From Paraeggerthella hongkongensis (GTDB lineage: Bacteria; Actinomycetota; Coriobacteriia; Coriobacteriales; Eggerthellaceae), in assembly GCF_003340345.1 (NCBI RefSeq), contig NZ_PPTQ01000014.1, forward strand, positions 1 to 64,000: a stretch of 64,000 nt of DNA, in the 5' to 3' direction. This document shows positions 25,791-33,503 of the stretch, piece after piece; within the stretch, counting starts at the first letter, position 1, and each line of letters begins with the position of its first letter. The position numbers and the translations under genes are program-made. The notes beneath the pieces are model-generated. The model saw nothing but the letters and a program-made list of their open reading frames with translations. It searched no databases and had not been told where the DNA came from.

Positions 25791-26627
25791 CTATCGCCAC
25801 TTCGTGCGCAGCTCCCAAAAGGCGACGGCGCTTGCGGCAGCCACGTTCAGGGAATCCACGTCGTGGTCCATGGGGATCTTCACCGTGTAGTCGCATGCCG
25901 CCACGGTGGACGGCGCAAGGCCGTCGCCTTCGGTTCCCAGCACCAGAGCTAGCTTCTCGCATGCGCGCAAGCGCTCGTCGTGCAGCGGGATCGAATCGTC
26001 GGAAAGCGCCAGCGCAGCAGCCTTGAATCCCAGCTCATGCAGCAAGGCCACGCCTTCGACGGCCCATTCGCGAACGCCGCCGATGCGCGTCCACGGCACC
26101 TGGAACACCGTGCCCATGGACACGCGGGCGGCACGACGGTACAGCGGGTCGTGGCATGAAGGCGTGATCAGCACCGCATCGATGCCGAGCGCAGCAGCGG
26201 AGCGAAACACGGCGCCGATGTTCGTGTAGTTCGTGATGTCCTCCAGCACCGCAACGCGGCGCGCATCGGCCAGCAGATCCTCCACCGACGGAAGCGGCGG
26301 ACGTTCGAACGCCGCCAACGCCCCGCGCGTCACCTGGTAGCCGGTCAACGCGTGAAACTGCTCGCGCGTTGCCACGAACGCCGGAAGTTCGGGGTCGACC
26401 CGCAGCAGTCGATCGATCAGCGGCATCGTCTGGTCGAGCCAGCATTCTTCCACGAACAGCGAAACCGGACGCGCCCCGGCATCGAGCGCGCGCTCGATAA
26501 CCTTGCGCGACTCCCCTATGAACAGGCCGCTTGCAAAGTCCGGACAATCCCGCAACTGCGCGTCGGTCATGCCGGAATACACCGCCAAGCGCGCGTCGTC
26601 CAAACCTTCCAAATGAATCAGCGGCAT
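25791..26627 (-). CDS. SpoU/TrmH-family RNA 2'-O-methyltransferase
   Basis: 278 residues of the SPOUT superfamily, which methylates ribose 2'-OH groups of rRNA or tRNA with AdoMet. All three SpoU motifs are visible: NIGAVFRSAAALGIDAVLIT, LVLGTEGDGL and IPMDHDVDSLNVAAASAVAFWE. The N-terminal 110 residues contain a substrate-binding-like domain (GESRKVIERALDAGARPVSLFVEE). The RNA target cannot be told. AAGGGGAAG precedes the ATG at 26627. Confidence 0.9.
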   Translation of the reverse strand: MPLIHLEGLDDARLAVYSGMTDAQLRDCPDFASGLFIGESRKVIERALDAGARPVSLFVEECWLDQTMPLIDRLLRVDPELPAFVATREQFHALTGYQVTRGALAAFERPPLPSVEDLLADARRVAVLEDITNYTNIGAVFRSAAALGIDAVLITPSCHDPLYRRAARVSMGTVFQVPWTRIGGVREWAVEGVALLHELGFKAAALALSDDSIPLHDERLRACEKLALVLGTEGDGLAPSTVAACDYTVKIPMDHDVDSLNVAAASAVAFWELRTKWR

Positions 26628-26736
26628 AGCTTCCCCTTTCAGTCGGCGAACATGGTACCACGCGAACGGAAGCGTCGAGCGTATGACGAATCCGCCCCAT
26701 TGCCGACGCGCAACCGCTCGCCGGTCGGCGATGCTC

Positions 26737-26742
26737 TATACT
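26737..26742 (+). promoter_or_regulatory. -10 element upstream of the acidic unknown protein
   Basis: TATACT, 37 nt before the ATG at 26780; the -35 region is not recognisable. Confidence 0.4.
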
Positions 26743-26779
26743 TTTCGCATGTAACGGGCACGGATTCAAAGGGGGCCTT

Positions 26780-27361
26780 ATGGCCGCAACCGTCAAAACG
26801 CTTTTGGAACACCACGGCGAGCTGTACTGGGGCACGCGCCAAGCAAATCCGGGATACCACTACGGGCTGTCGCTCGATATCGGGGAAAACGGCGTTGCCG
26901 CGCAGGTGGTCTACGTGATGAGCGATCTCGATGAAAACGACAACCCCGTCGTCACGCCCGAGATGCTCATGTCGTGCTATACCGTAGCCGATCTGGAAGC
27001 CAACGGCATCGTCCCGAGCGACCTCATGGACGAAGAAGACAACGACTCCGTCAAAGGCTGGTACTGCATCGAAGAGTCGTTCTTCCCCGAAAACCAGGTT
27101 GAAGCGCTGCAGGAGAGCAACGCTCAGCTTGACGGCTACCTGGACATCGTGCTGGACATCATGCTCATTTCGCCCGAAGAGGTAGCGGCGGGCATGCCGT
27201 CGCTCGACGACATCTCGTTTTTCGACCTTCTGAGCGAGCTTGAGGGAATCGCGGAGCGCATCGATTCCGGCGCGCTGGCGAAACCGCTGCCGTTCGGCTT
27301 CCGCCTTGTCGGCGACGCGCTGTTCGGCTGGGAATTCGCCGACGAAGAGGACTGGCGCTAA
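26780..27361 (+). CDS. Acidic protein of unknown function
   Basis: 193 residues, strongly acidic (runs such as LMDEEDNDS and FADEEDW), without signal peptide or membrane segment, so cytoplasmic. No motif recognised; the first half (LYWGTRQANPGYHYGLSLDIGENG and VYVMSDLDENDNPVVTPEML) looks like a compact alpha/beta domain and the second is helical (ISFFDLLSELEGIAERI). AAAGGGGG stands 4 nt before the ATG and TATACT 37 nt before it, so it is very likely expressed. It is not in an operon with its neighbours. I cannot assign a function. Confidence 0.75.
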   Translation: MAATVKTLLEHHGELYWGTRQANPGYHYGLSLDIGENGVAAQVVYVMSDLDENDNPVVTPEMLMSCYTVADLEANGIVPSDLMDEEDNDSVKGWYCIEESFFPENQVEALQESNAQLDGYLDIVLDIMLISPEEVAAGMPSLDDISFFDLLSELEGIAERIDSGALAKPLPFGFRLVGDALFGWEFADEEDWR

Positions 27362-27375
27362 CGCACAAGCAACGC

Positions 27376-27408
27376 GATCCCCGCAAAGGCGCGCCCTGCG
27401 CGGGGATC
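27376..27408. terminator. Hairpin between convergent unknown gene and lysE
   Basis: A 9-bp stem (27376-27384 with 27400-27408, 15-nt loop) in the 82-bp gap between convergent genes. Confidence 0.55.
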
Positions 27409-27443
27409 TTCGCAAAAAGCACCGGGGAGCGCGATCGAAACGC

Positions 27444-28094
27444 TTAGGCGCCCAGGCCGAAGAACGCGGCAACAAGACGCATGCCGTACAGCACCACGAC
27501 TATCCCGCAAACCACATTCACCACGCGCAGCATGCCGTCGCTGAACCGGCTGCCCAACGCGTTCACGGCAAGGGCGATCCCCTGAAACCACACGAGCGAC
27601 GCCGAGCACGCTCCAACCACGAACGCAACGCCTTCCGCACCGACGAACGTCGCGCGAAAGGCGCCCAGCATCAAGGCGCCGTCGATGAGCGCTTGCGGAT
27701 TGCACCAGGTAACCACGAACGCCGCCGAAACGATCGACGCGAAGCCGGCTTCGCGTCCGAAGCGCGGAGCTTTTCTCGAAGCACCGGAAGCCGCTTGTGC
27801 GGCGGGATCTTTGCGCTTCGCCGCAATGAGACGAACGCCTATCACAACCACCAGAAGGCCGCCGACCAGCTGAATTGCACGAGACAGGCCGGGCACTGCA
27901 TCCATAAGCAAGCCAATACCGAAAAAACTCGCGAGCGTCAACGTCATGTCGAACAGCGTGACCGCAAGCGAAGTCGCAAGGGCGCGCCGTCGAGTGCCGG
28001 AAACCGCCGCATTGATCACGAACAGGTTCTGCATTCCAATTGGCGCCAAATACGCCAAGCCCATCGCAAAGCCCTGCAGCAAGACGGCAACCAC
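27444..28094 (-). CDS. LysE/ArgO-type amino-acid exporter
   Basis: 216 residues with five or six membrane helices, from the LysE family, which exports basic amino acids. The first helix GFAMGLAYLAPIGMQNLFVINAA is the family signature, and a second conserved stretch is SAAFVVTWCNPQALIDGALMLGAF. The start is a GTG at 28094 just 3 nt beyond the stop of the tatD gene, preceded by AAGGA, so it is translated in an operon with tatD. Export of lysine or arginine is inferred from the family only. Confidence 0.87.
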   Translation of the reverse strand: MVAVLLQGFAMGLAYLAPIGMQNLFVINAAVSGTRRRALATSLAVTLFDMTLTLASFFGIGLLMDAVPGLSRAIQLVGGLLVVVIGVRLIAAKRKDPAAQAASGASRKAPRFGREAGFASIVSAAFVVTWCNPQALIDGALMLGAFRATFVGAEGVAFVVGACSASLVWFQGIALAVNALGSRFSDGMLRVVNVVCGIVVVLYGMRLVAAFFGLGA

Positions 28095-28097
28095 GCC

Positions 28098-28877
28098 CTA
28101 TCCTTCCAGCCTGGAATCGTCTTCGAGCAACAACGCGCTGGTAGCGGCAATCCGCATACCCAGATCAGCAGCCGATTCGTCACGCAAACCCGCCAGATCG
28201 ACCAGCGCGCGTTCAAGAAGCCCTCTCCACGCACCGGCTTCAAGGGACGCCCCCGGCGCAGAGGGCTCGTCAGTTTCCAGCAACAAACGCTCGCGGGGCA
28301 CGGCCTGCGCATAGGCGCGCCCGCGCTTCGTGGCCAGCATGCGCGGGCCTACCGAAAAGAAGCAGCCGAGCCGTATCGCGCGCTGCAGATCATCGGACGA
28401 GCCCGAGAACCAATGGAACACGCATGCACTGTCCTCTGTCGCGCGATGCCGTTCGAGCGCATCGAGGACCGCGCCCGCCGCGCGCACCGCATGAAGCGTT
28501 AGCACCTTGCCGCCCAGGTTGGCGCATGCAGAGACCACGCGATCGAACGCACGCTCCTGCGCCTCGCGCGACGCAACGTGCCTTGCACCGAAGTCCAGTC
28601 CGATCTCGCCGACGAATCGGGTCGATCCCACCAGATGCTCGAACCGCTCCAGCGCCCGGTTCGCGCCGTCCGACTCGCCTTCGGCCACCCACCAGGGATG
28701 CAGGCCCAAGGCCACGCGCACGTTGCCGCACGCTGCCAACCCCTGCACGGCGCGCTCGTAGCCCTCGGGCGTCACCGTTGCCGAGAAGGCGCTCACGCCA
28801 AGCTCATCAAGGCCGGCTGCAAGCGAAGCCGCATTCGGCGCGAAGTCCACATGGCAGTGCATGTCGAAAAGGCGCAT
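28098..28877 (-). CDS. TatD-family metal-dependent hydrolase
   Basis: A 259-residue TIM-barrel hydrolase of the TatD DNase family. Metal ligands are visible in order: MHCHVDF (HxH), VGEIGLDFG, LTLHAV, FHWFSGS and LLLETDEPSA. TatD proteins act as 3'-exonucleases or D-aminoacyl hydrolases. ATG 28877 suits the family's N-terminus but has no Shine-Dalgarno; a GTG at 28928 overlaps the upstream tcdA stop (GTGA) and would add 17 residues, so a coupled start is a real alternative. It forms a unit with tcdA upstream and lysE downstream. Confidence 0.88.
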   Translation of the reverse strand: MRLFDMHCHVDFAPNAASLAAGLDELGVSAFSATVTPEGYERAVQGLAACGNVRVALGLHPWWVAEGESDGANRALERFEHLVGSTRFVGEIGLDFGARHVASREAQERAFDRVVSACANLGGKVLTLHAVRAAGAVLDALERHRATEDSACVFHWFSGSSDDLQRAIRLGCFFSVGPRMLATKRGRAYAQAVPRERLLLETDEPSAPGASLEAGAWRGLLERALVDLAGLRDESAADLGMRIAATSALLLEDDSRLEG

Positions 28878-28924
28878 CGACGAAACGTCGCCGTCGATCG
28901 CCGAAGATGCCGTCCCCAAAATAG

Positions 28925-29659
28925 TCACTGACCGATTCCCGCCAGCTCGCGAAGCACCACGCCCGCAATCATCTGCCCCATGATGGGCGGCACGTACGAT
29001 GCGGTGCCCAGGTTCGATCGCTCGCGCCGCGCAGCTCCTTCGCGCACGGGCACCTCGACCGGCTGCTCGCATGAATACAGCACCCGCAGACTGCGAATGC
29101 CGCGTTTGCGACCTTCCTTGCGCATGATGCGGCACAGCGGGCAGTTCACCGTTTCGTACACATCCGCCGCGCGAAAGCACTCGGGATGCAGCTTGTTCGC
29201 CGCTCCCATGCTGCTGATCAGGCGCATGCCCTCGCGGTCTGCGTATTCAGCGATCGCCAGCTTCGTGGAAATGGTGTCGATCGCGTCCACCACGTAGTCG
29301 GCACGCGCGCCGAACTCGCCCAAAAGAGCGGGGACGCTTTCGGCTAGCACGAACGTATCCAGCGCCTCTACCTGGGCGTTCGGGTTGATGTCGGCCACCA
29401 TGGCGCGCACCACCTCCGTCTTCTTGCGCCCGATGGTGCTATGAAACGCAATGGCCTGACGATTGATGTTGCTCGCCTGCACCACATCGTGGTCGACCAC
29501 GATCAAGCGCCCCACCCCGCCGCGTGCGAGCGCTTCGACGCAGTTCGATCCCACGCCGCCCAAGCCCAGCACCATGACGGTAGAGGCGGCCAGGCGCTCG
29601 ACGCCTTCTCGGCCCATGATCAATTCGAGTTTCGATACGGCATCGTCTGCAGCGCTCAT
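28925..29659 (-). CDS. tcdA: tRNA threonylcarbamoyladenosine dehydratase (TcdA/CsdL-type E1-like protein)
   Basis: A 244-residue ThiF/MoeB/HesA-fold ATPase. Motifs: VMVLGLGGVGSNCVEALARGGVG (nucleotide binding), DHDVVQASNINRQ, VVDAIDTISTK, and a Cys pair in NCPLCRIMRKEGRKRGI. The pattern is that of TcdA, which cyclises t6A37 of tRNA to ct6A, rather than ThiF or MoeB (there is no ThiS or MoaD nearby). ATG 29659 has AAAGGA 7 nt upstream. First gene of the tcdA-tatD-lysE unit. Confidence 0.9.
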   Translation of the reverse strand: MSAADDAVSKLELIMGREGVERLAASTVMVLGLGGVGSNCVEALARGGVGRLIVVDHDVVQASNINRQAIAFHSTIGRKKTEVVRAMVADINPNAQVEALDTFVLAESVPALLGEFGARADYVVDAIDTISTKLAIAEYADREGMRLISSMGAANKLHPECFRAADVYETVNCPLCRIMRKEGRKRGIRSLRVLYSCEQPVEVPVREGAARRERSNLGTASYVPPIMGQMIAGVVLRELAGIGQ

Positions 29660-29779
29660 GGCAATCCTTTCTATCGGCGAACATGGTAGCATTGCGCAAC
29701 TCCCAAACGAAGCAGAGGACGGAAGCTGGGCGCGAATCAGCGCTTTAGGACCGACGGCCCCGCCATGCGCTCGGAGCGC

Positions 29780-29809
29780 TTGCTTGCACGCCCGGACGCG
29801 TGCTACACT
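29780..29809 (+). promoter_or_regulatory. Promoter of the ABC-F gene
   Basis: TTGCTT (29780-29785), an 18-bp spacer and TACACT (29804-29809) with an upstream TGC giving an extended -10. The transcript would begin near 29816 with a leader of about 240 nt. Confidence 0.6.
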
Positions 29810-29872
29810 CGCACGGCAACGTTTCGCGGACGCCCCCATGCCAAGCGCCCGCCACTCCAAGGAGAGCGATAC

Positions 29873-29884
29873 ATGAAGTTCTAG
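29873..29884 (+). CDS. Three-codon leader peptide (MKF) upstream of the ABC-F gene
   Basis: ATG AAG TTC TAG with AAGGAG (29859-29864) 8 nt before the ATG. Minimal leaders of this sort precede ribosome-protection ABC-F and Erm genes, where stalling of a drug-bound ribosome switches on the downstream gene. Expression is inferred, not shown. Confidence 0.5.
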   Translation: MKF

Positions 29885-30027
29885 CGATGCCCCAACCCCG
29901 ACGTATCCCGGCGCCTGCACGGCGCTCGGCCCTGCGCGGACTCGCATCGCAGATCCATACGCTCGACCAAACGCCCTCGCGCCGCTCAGCGCGCCGGCGA
30001 ACCCCCTACGCGAACATCCGCATGCAG

Positions 30028-30050
30028 GGCCTCCAAATCCACAGGAGGTC
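30028..30050 (+). promoter_or_regulatory. Hairpin sequestering the ABC-F ribosome binding site
   Basis: GGCCTCC (30028-30034) can pair over 7 bp (one G-U) with GGAGGTC (30044-30050), leaving a 9-nt loop. The paired GGAGG is the Shine-Dalgarno of the ATG at 30054, so the fold would block initiation. Confidence 0.6.
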
Positions 30051-30053
30051 TTC

Positions 30054-31529
30054 ATGGTTCTCACCTTACACGATATCGGCTACGCCTACCCCGGGTCGCC
30101 CGCACCCGCCATCGAACACGTCTCGGCTACGTTCGCCGAAGGTTGGTGCGGCGTCATCGGCGACAACGGCTGCGGCAAGAGCACGCTCGCACGCATCGCA
30201 TGCGGCCTGATCCAGCCCGACATCGGCAGCGTCTTTCCCCAGCGCACGGCAACGTACTGCCCCCAAGACGCCGTCACCTCGCCCGATCTGCTGTACGACT
30301 TCGCATGCGATTTCTCCCGCCACGCAATCGCGCTGCGCGAGAATCTGGGCATTGAAGACGACATGCCCTGGCGCTTCGACGAACTTAGCTTTGGGGAGCG
30401 CAAGAAAATCCAAGTGGCCGTGGCGCTTTGGCAAGACCCCGACGTATTGGCGCTCGACGAGCCCACGAACCACGTGGACGCGCCTTGCCGCGCCGCCATT
30501 GCGCAAGCGCTCAAGGGCTATCGCGGCATCGGCATCCTCGTATCGCACGATCGCGAGCTATTGAACGCCCTGGTCGAACGCTGCCTCATGTTCGAAGGCG
30601 GAGCCTGGTCCATGCGCCCGGGAACCTACGACGAAGCGCGCACGCAGCATGAACGCGAGCGCGCCGAAGCCCTGGCCAAGCGGGCAACCGCCAAGCGAGA
30701 GGCCGAACGCCTGACAGCCGAAGCGAACGAGCGGGCCCGGCAAGCCGCGCGAACGGCCGCCCGGTTGAGCGCCCGGCACCTGGACAAGCACGATAGCGAC
30801 GGAAGGGAGAAGCGTCGGCTTGCCGTATACTCCGGGCAGGACGGCAAGACCGGCGCGCTCGCGTCGAACATGGACGCACGCGCCGGACGGGCTCGACAGG
30901 AAGCGCAGGGCATCCGCACGGCGAAACGCTACAACGGGTCGCTCTGGCTGGAGTCGAAACCCCATCCGCGCGCAACGCTCCTACTCATGGACGAACACGC
31001 CATCCCCTGCGGGCAGGGTCGGCTCGAGCTTCCGAAACTCGCCCTCGGAAACACCGATCACATCGGCATCTCCGGACCGAACGGTGCGGGCAAATCGACG
31101 CTCGTACGCCACCTGCTCCAACGGCTTCCCAACGACATCGCCGTCCTGACGATCCCGCAGGAAGTGTCGCCCGCCGAAGCAAGGCGCATAGCGAACGACC
31201 TGCTTTCAGCCGACGAAGCCCGCATGGGACGCCTACTCTCGATCGTCACCCAGCTCAACTCGAACGCAAAACGCATCCTGGCCGGGAGCGAAGTGAGTCC
31301 GGGGGAGCTGCGCAAATTGATGCTGGCCCAAGGCATGCTGGACGAGCCGGCGCTCATCGTGATGGACGAACCCACCAACCACCTGGACCTGCATTCGGCA
31401 GAAGCGCTCGAACGCGCGCTTGCGGCTTACCCCGGCGCGCTCGTTGCCGTATCGCACGACCAGGCGTTTCTGAACGCTTGCACCAGCACGCGCTGGCACG
31501 TGGAGGGAGGGCGCGTGAGCGTGCGATGA
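30054..31529 (+). CDS. ABC-F family ATPase, possible antibiotic ribosome-protection protein
   Basis: 491 residues with two ATP-binding cassettes and no membrane domain. Cassette 1: Walker A GDNGCGKST (36-44), signature LSFGERKKIQ, Walker B VLALDEPTNHVD; a charged helical linker rich in Arg, Ala and Glu follows (about 190-270); cassette 2: GPNGAGKST, SPGELRKLMLAQ, LIVMDEPTNHLD. The size and short first cassette resemble Lsa/Msr/Vga-type proteins that displace drugs from the ribosome, rather than Uup or EttA. AGGAGGT stands 4 nt before the ATG. The leader with a 3-codon peptide and a masked start site suggests drug-induced translation. Housekeeping translation-factor function remains possible. 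Confidence 0.88.
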   Translation: MVLTLHDIGYAYPGSPAPAIEHVSATFAEGWCGVIGDNGCGKSTLARIACGLIQPDIGSVFPQRTATYCPQDAVTSPDLLYDFACDFSRHAIALRENLGIEDDMPWRFDELSFGERKKIQVAVALWQDPDVLALDEPTNHVDAPCRAAIAQALKGYRGIGILVSHDRELLNALVERCLMFEGGAWSMRPGTYDEARTQHERERAEALAKRATAKREAERLTAEANERARQAARTAARLSARHLDKHDSDGREKRRLAVYSGQDGKTGALASNMDARAGRARQEAQGIRTAKRYNGSLWLESKPHPRATLLLMDEHAIPCGQGRLELPKLALGNTDHIGISGPNGAGKSTLVRHLLQRLPNDIAVLTIPQEVSPAEARRIANDLLSADEARMGRLLSIVTQLNSNAKRILAGSEVSPGELRKLMLAQGMLDEPALIVMDEPTNHLDLHSAEALERALAAYPGALVAVSHDQAFLNACTSTRWHVEGGRVSVR

Positions 31530-31649
31530 TCGAGCCCTTCCCAAGCGCTCCACGAAGCGTAGGTTGCCCGCACGCGAAAGCAGCCCCATAATCGATGCAA
31601 TCGAAACAGGGTCGTTGCAGACCGCCACAACCACCGAACGGAGCACTTC

Positions 31650-32264
31650 ATGTCCACCTACATTACCGGCGACACCATCCGCAAGCTGCGCGAGCGAAAA
31701 GGATGCACGCAACGCGAGCTTGCCAGCCGCCTCGGCGTCACCGACAAAGCGGTTTCCAAATGGGAAACGGGAAAGGGGCTTCCCGACATCACGCTGGTCG
31801 AGCCTTTGAGCGCGGCGCTCGACGTGTCGGTGGCGGAGCTGCTTTCGGGGGAATGCGCCCACAACTCGAATCGCTGCGCCAACATGCTGCGCACGCGGTT
31901 CTACGTCTGCCCTCTGTGCGGCAACGTCGTCCATGCAACCGGCGAGGGCGCGTTCAGCTGCTGCGGTATCCTGCTCCCCGCCCTTGACGCCGAAGACGCA
32001 GACTCTGCCGACAGCGTCCATCGTCTGGAAATCGACGTGGTGGAACACGACTTCTACGTAACGATGGACCACCCCATGACGAAGCAGCATTTCGTCAGCT
32101 TCATCGCCTACGCCACAACGGACCGCCTGCACCTGCGCAAACTGTACCCGGAGCAAAACGCCGAGGCGCGCTTCCCCATCATGGGGTCGGGGACCGTCTA
32201 CGCTTTTTGCAACCAACACGGCCTGTTCAAAGCGAAAGCCGCACGACCTAAGCCGTCACGCTAG
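31650..32264 (+). CDS. XRE helix-turn-helix fused to a desulfoferrodoxin-like iron protein
   Basis: 204 residues. Residues 8-63 are an XRE DNA-binding domain (IRKLRERKGCTQRELASRLGVTDKAVSKWETG). Residues 84-110 match a desulforedoxin centre with C87-x2-C90 and C104-C105 (FYVCPLCGNVV...FSCCG). Residues 120-195 match the superoxide-reductase fold, with candidate iron ligands H124, H141 (DHPM), H147 (KQHF), C187 and H190 (FCNQHG). The Lys normally next to the first ligand (EKH) is missing, so reductase chemistry is doubtful and a sensory role more likely. GGAG precedes the ATG. The 3' end overlaps the convergent gene by 17 nt. Targets unknown; the ABC-F gene lies upstream. Confidence 0.85.
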   Translation: MSTYITGDTIRKLRERKGCTQRELASRLGVTDKAVSKWETGKGLPDITLVEPLSAALDVSVAELLSGECAHNSNRCANMLRTRFYVCPLCGNVVHATGEGAFSCCGILLPALDAEDADSADSVHRLEIDVVEHDFYVTMDHPMTKQHFVSFIAYATTDRLHLRKLYPEQNAEARFPIMGSGTVYAFCNQHGLFKAKAARPKPSR

Positions 32265-33324
32265 CCGAACCGCCCGACGGGCTCGCGGGCGGTTGCGAGC
32301 TCGTCGGGGTGGTCGAACCTGCGGGTGATCCCGAGCCGGAACTCGAGCCCGAGTCCGAACCCGCCGCAGAGCCTGAGCCGGACGACCCGGAACCGCCGCC
32401 CGGCGTCGTTCCCGATCCCGAACCGCTGCCGCTGCCGGCCGACCCGCCAGCATCGCCGCCGGCGTCCGATCCCGATCCGCCCGACGTCCCCGATTCGGAT
32501 CCGCCCGCGCCCGACGAACCGGAACCGGAACCGCCGCTCGTGCCAGAGCCGGCGCCGGAGTCCGAACCGCCGGAAGTCGACCCGCCCGTATTCGACGATC
32601 CCTCTTGAGCGCTTGAAGACCCCGATCCCGCCGAGGAACCGCCGTGTCCATCGGAGCTCTGCGAGCCGCCGTTCGCCGCCGAACCCGCTGACCCGGACTG
32701 GCCCTGCCCGACCGAGGCGCCGCCCACGTCCTGTGGCGCCTCCTGCTTCTGCACCGAAACGAGAGGCTCCGGCCGCGCGCCGAAACCTTCGCCCTGCGTG
32801 ATCAGGTTGATCGCAAAAGCGGATACCAGCACCGCCACCATTGCGGAAACGGCGGAAACGGCAACGATCCTGCGCTGCGTCCTGCGCTTGCGCTCGCGAT
32901 TGTCGCGAACCCGCTGCGCCGTCACATCGCCAAGAAGCGCAGCGTCCCCGATCCGAGGCGTGAGCGACCGACGCACGGTGGTCGGCCGCAGCACCGCCGT
33001 TTCACCGGCAGGCGGCAAAACGACGGTCGGCGCATCGCCCGAACCGCCATCGGGCACGTAGCCCGGCTCGCCCGGCTTCAACTCGCGCAGCTTTTCGGCC
33101 GAGGCGGTAAAGAACTTCTTGTACAGTTGCGACGCCACCGCCGAAACGATGGAGCCCACGCCCACGCCGATCACCGATCCGTAAATGCCTATTTGAGACG
33201 CCAGCAACATGGAAGTAACGGCCGCAAGCGCACCGGCAGCCACCTGCGGCAACGACAGGTCGTCGAACAGCGTGCGCAGCGAACCGCCCTTCCCGGCGTT
33301 TTCATCACGTGCATTCCGTTCCAT
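32248..33324 (-). CDS. Membrane protein with long Gly/Ser-rich C-terminal tail
   Basis: 358 residues. Two hydrophobic stretches occur near 25-62 (LPQVAAGALAAVTSMLLASQIGIYGSVIGVGVGSIVSAVAS) and one at about 142-165 (IVAVSAVSAMVAVLVSAFAINLI), with a charged, Pro-containing loop between. Everything after about 180 is low-complexity, mainly Gly, Ser, Thr and Ala, probably an extracytoplasmic stalk or wall-spanning tail. No sortase signal closes it. AAGGAGG precedes the ATG at 33324. Function unknown. Confidence 0.78.
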   Translation of the reverse strand: MERNARDENAGKGGSLRTLFDDLSLPQVAAGALAAVTSMLLASQIGIYGSVIGVGVGSIVSAVASQLYKKFFTASAEKLRELKPGEPGYVPDGGSGDAPTVVLPPAGETAVLRPTTVRRSLTPRIGDAALLGDVTAQRVRDNRERKRRTQRRIVAVSAVSAMVAVLVSAFAINLITQGEGFGARPEPLVSVQKQEAPQDVGGASVGQGQSGSAGSAANGGSQSSDGHGGSSAGSGSSSAQEGSSNTGGSTSGGSDSGAGSGTSGGSGSGSSGAGGSESGTSGGSGSDAGGDAGGSAGSGSGSGSGTTPGGGSGSSGSGSAAGSDSGSSSGSGSPAGSTTPTSSQPPASPSGGSASVTA

Positions 33325-33503
33325 CGTGCGTCCTCCTTGCGAACTCCGGCGTTCGCCCATTCGTTTTCTCGTCTTCGAACATACCCCACTCATGTCGTAT
33401 GCTTATGTGGTTCATCTAAACGTTATCAGCAAGCCACAGAACGTCCAATCCTCCACCGCGATGCAGTGGCCGCAAAGCTTGGACGATCGAACGCGAACAT
33501 GAA

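Larger units (their letters stand above)
29660..30053. other. Divergent intergenic region holding the ABC-F leader
   Basis: About 390 bp between tcdA (left) and the ABC-F gene (right). Its right part is a promoter, a 3-codon leader and a hairpin that hides the ABC-F ribosome binding site, listed separately. No other gene is visible. Confidence 0.6.

Noticed and set aside
32264-32800. Repetitive DNA in the Gly/Ser tail as a CRISPR or satellite array
   Set aside because: The periodicity is codon-level (GGN/TCN) and irregular; it encodes a low-complexity protein tail, with no constant repeat-spacer units.
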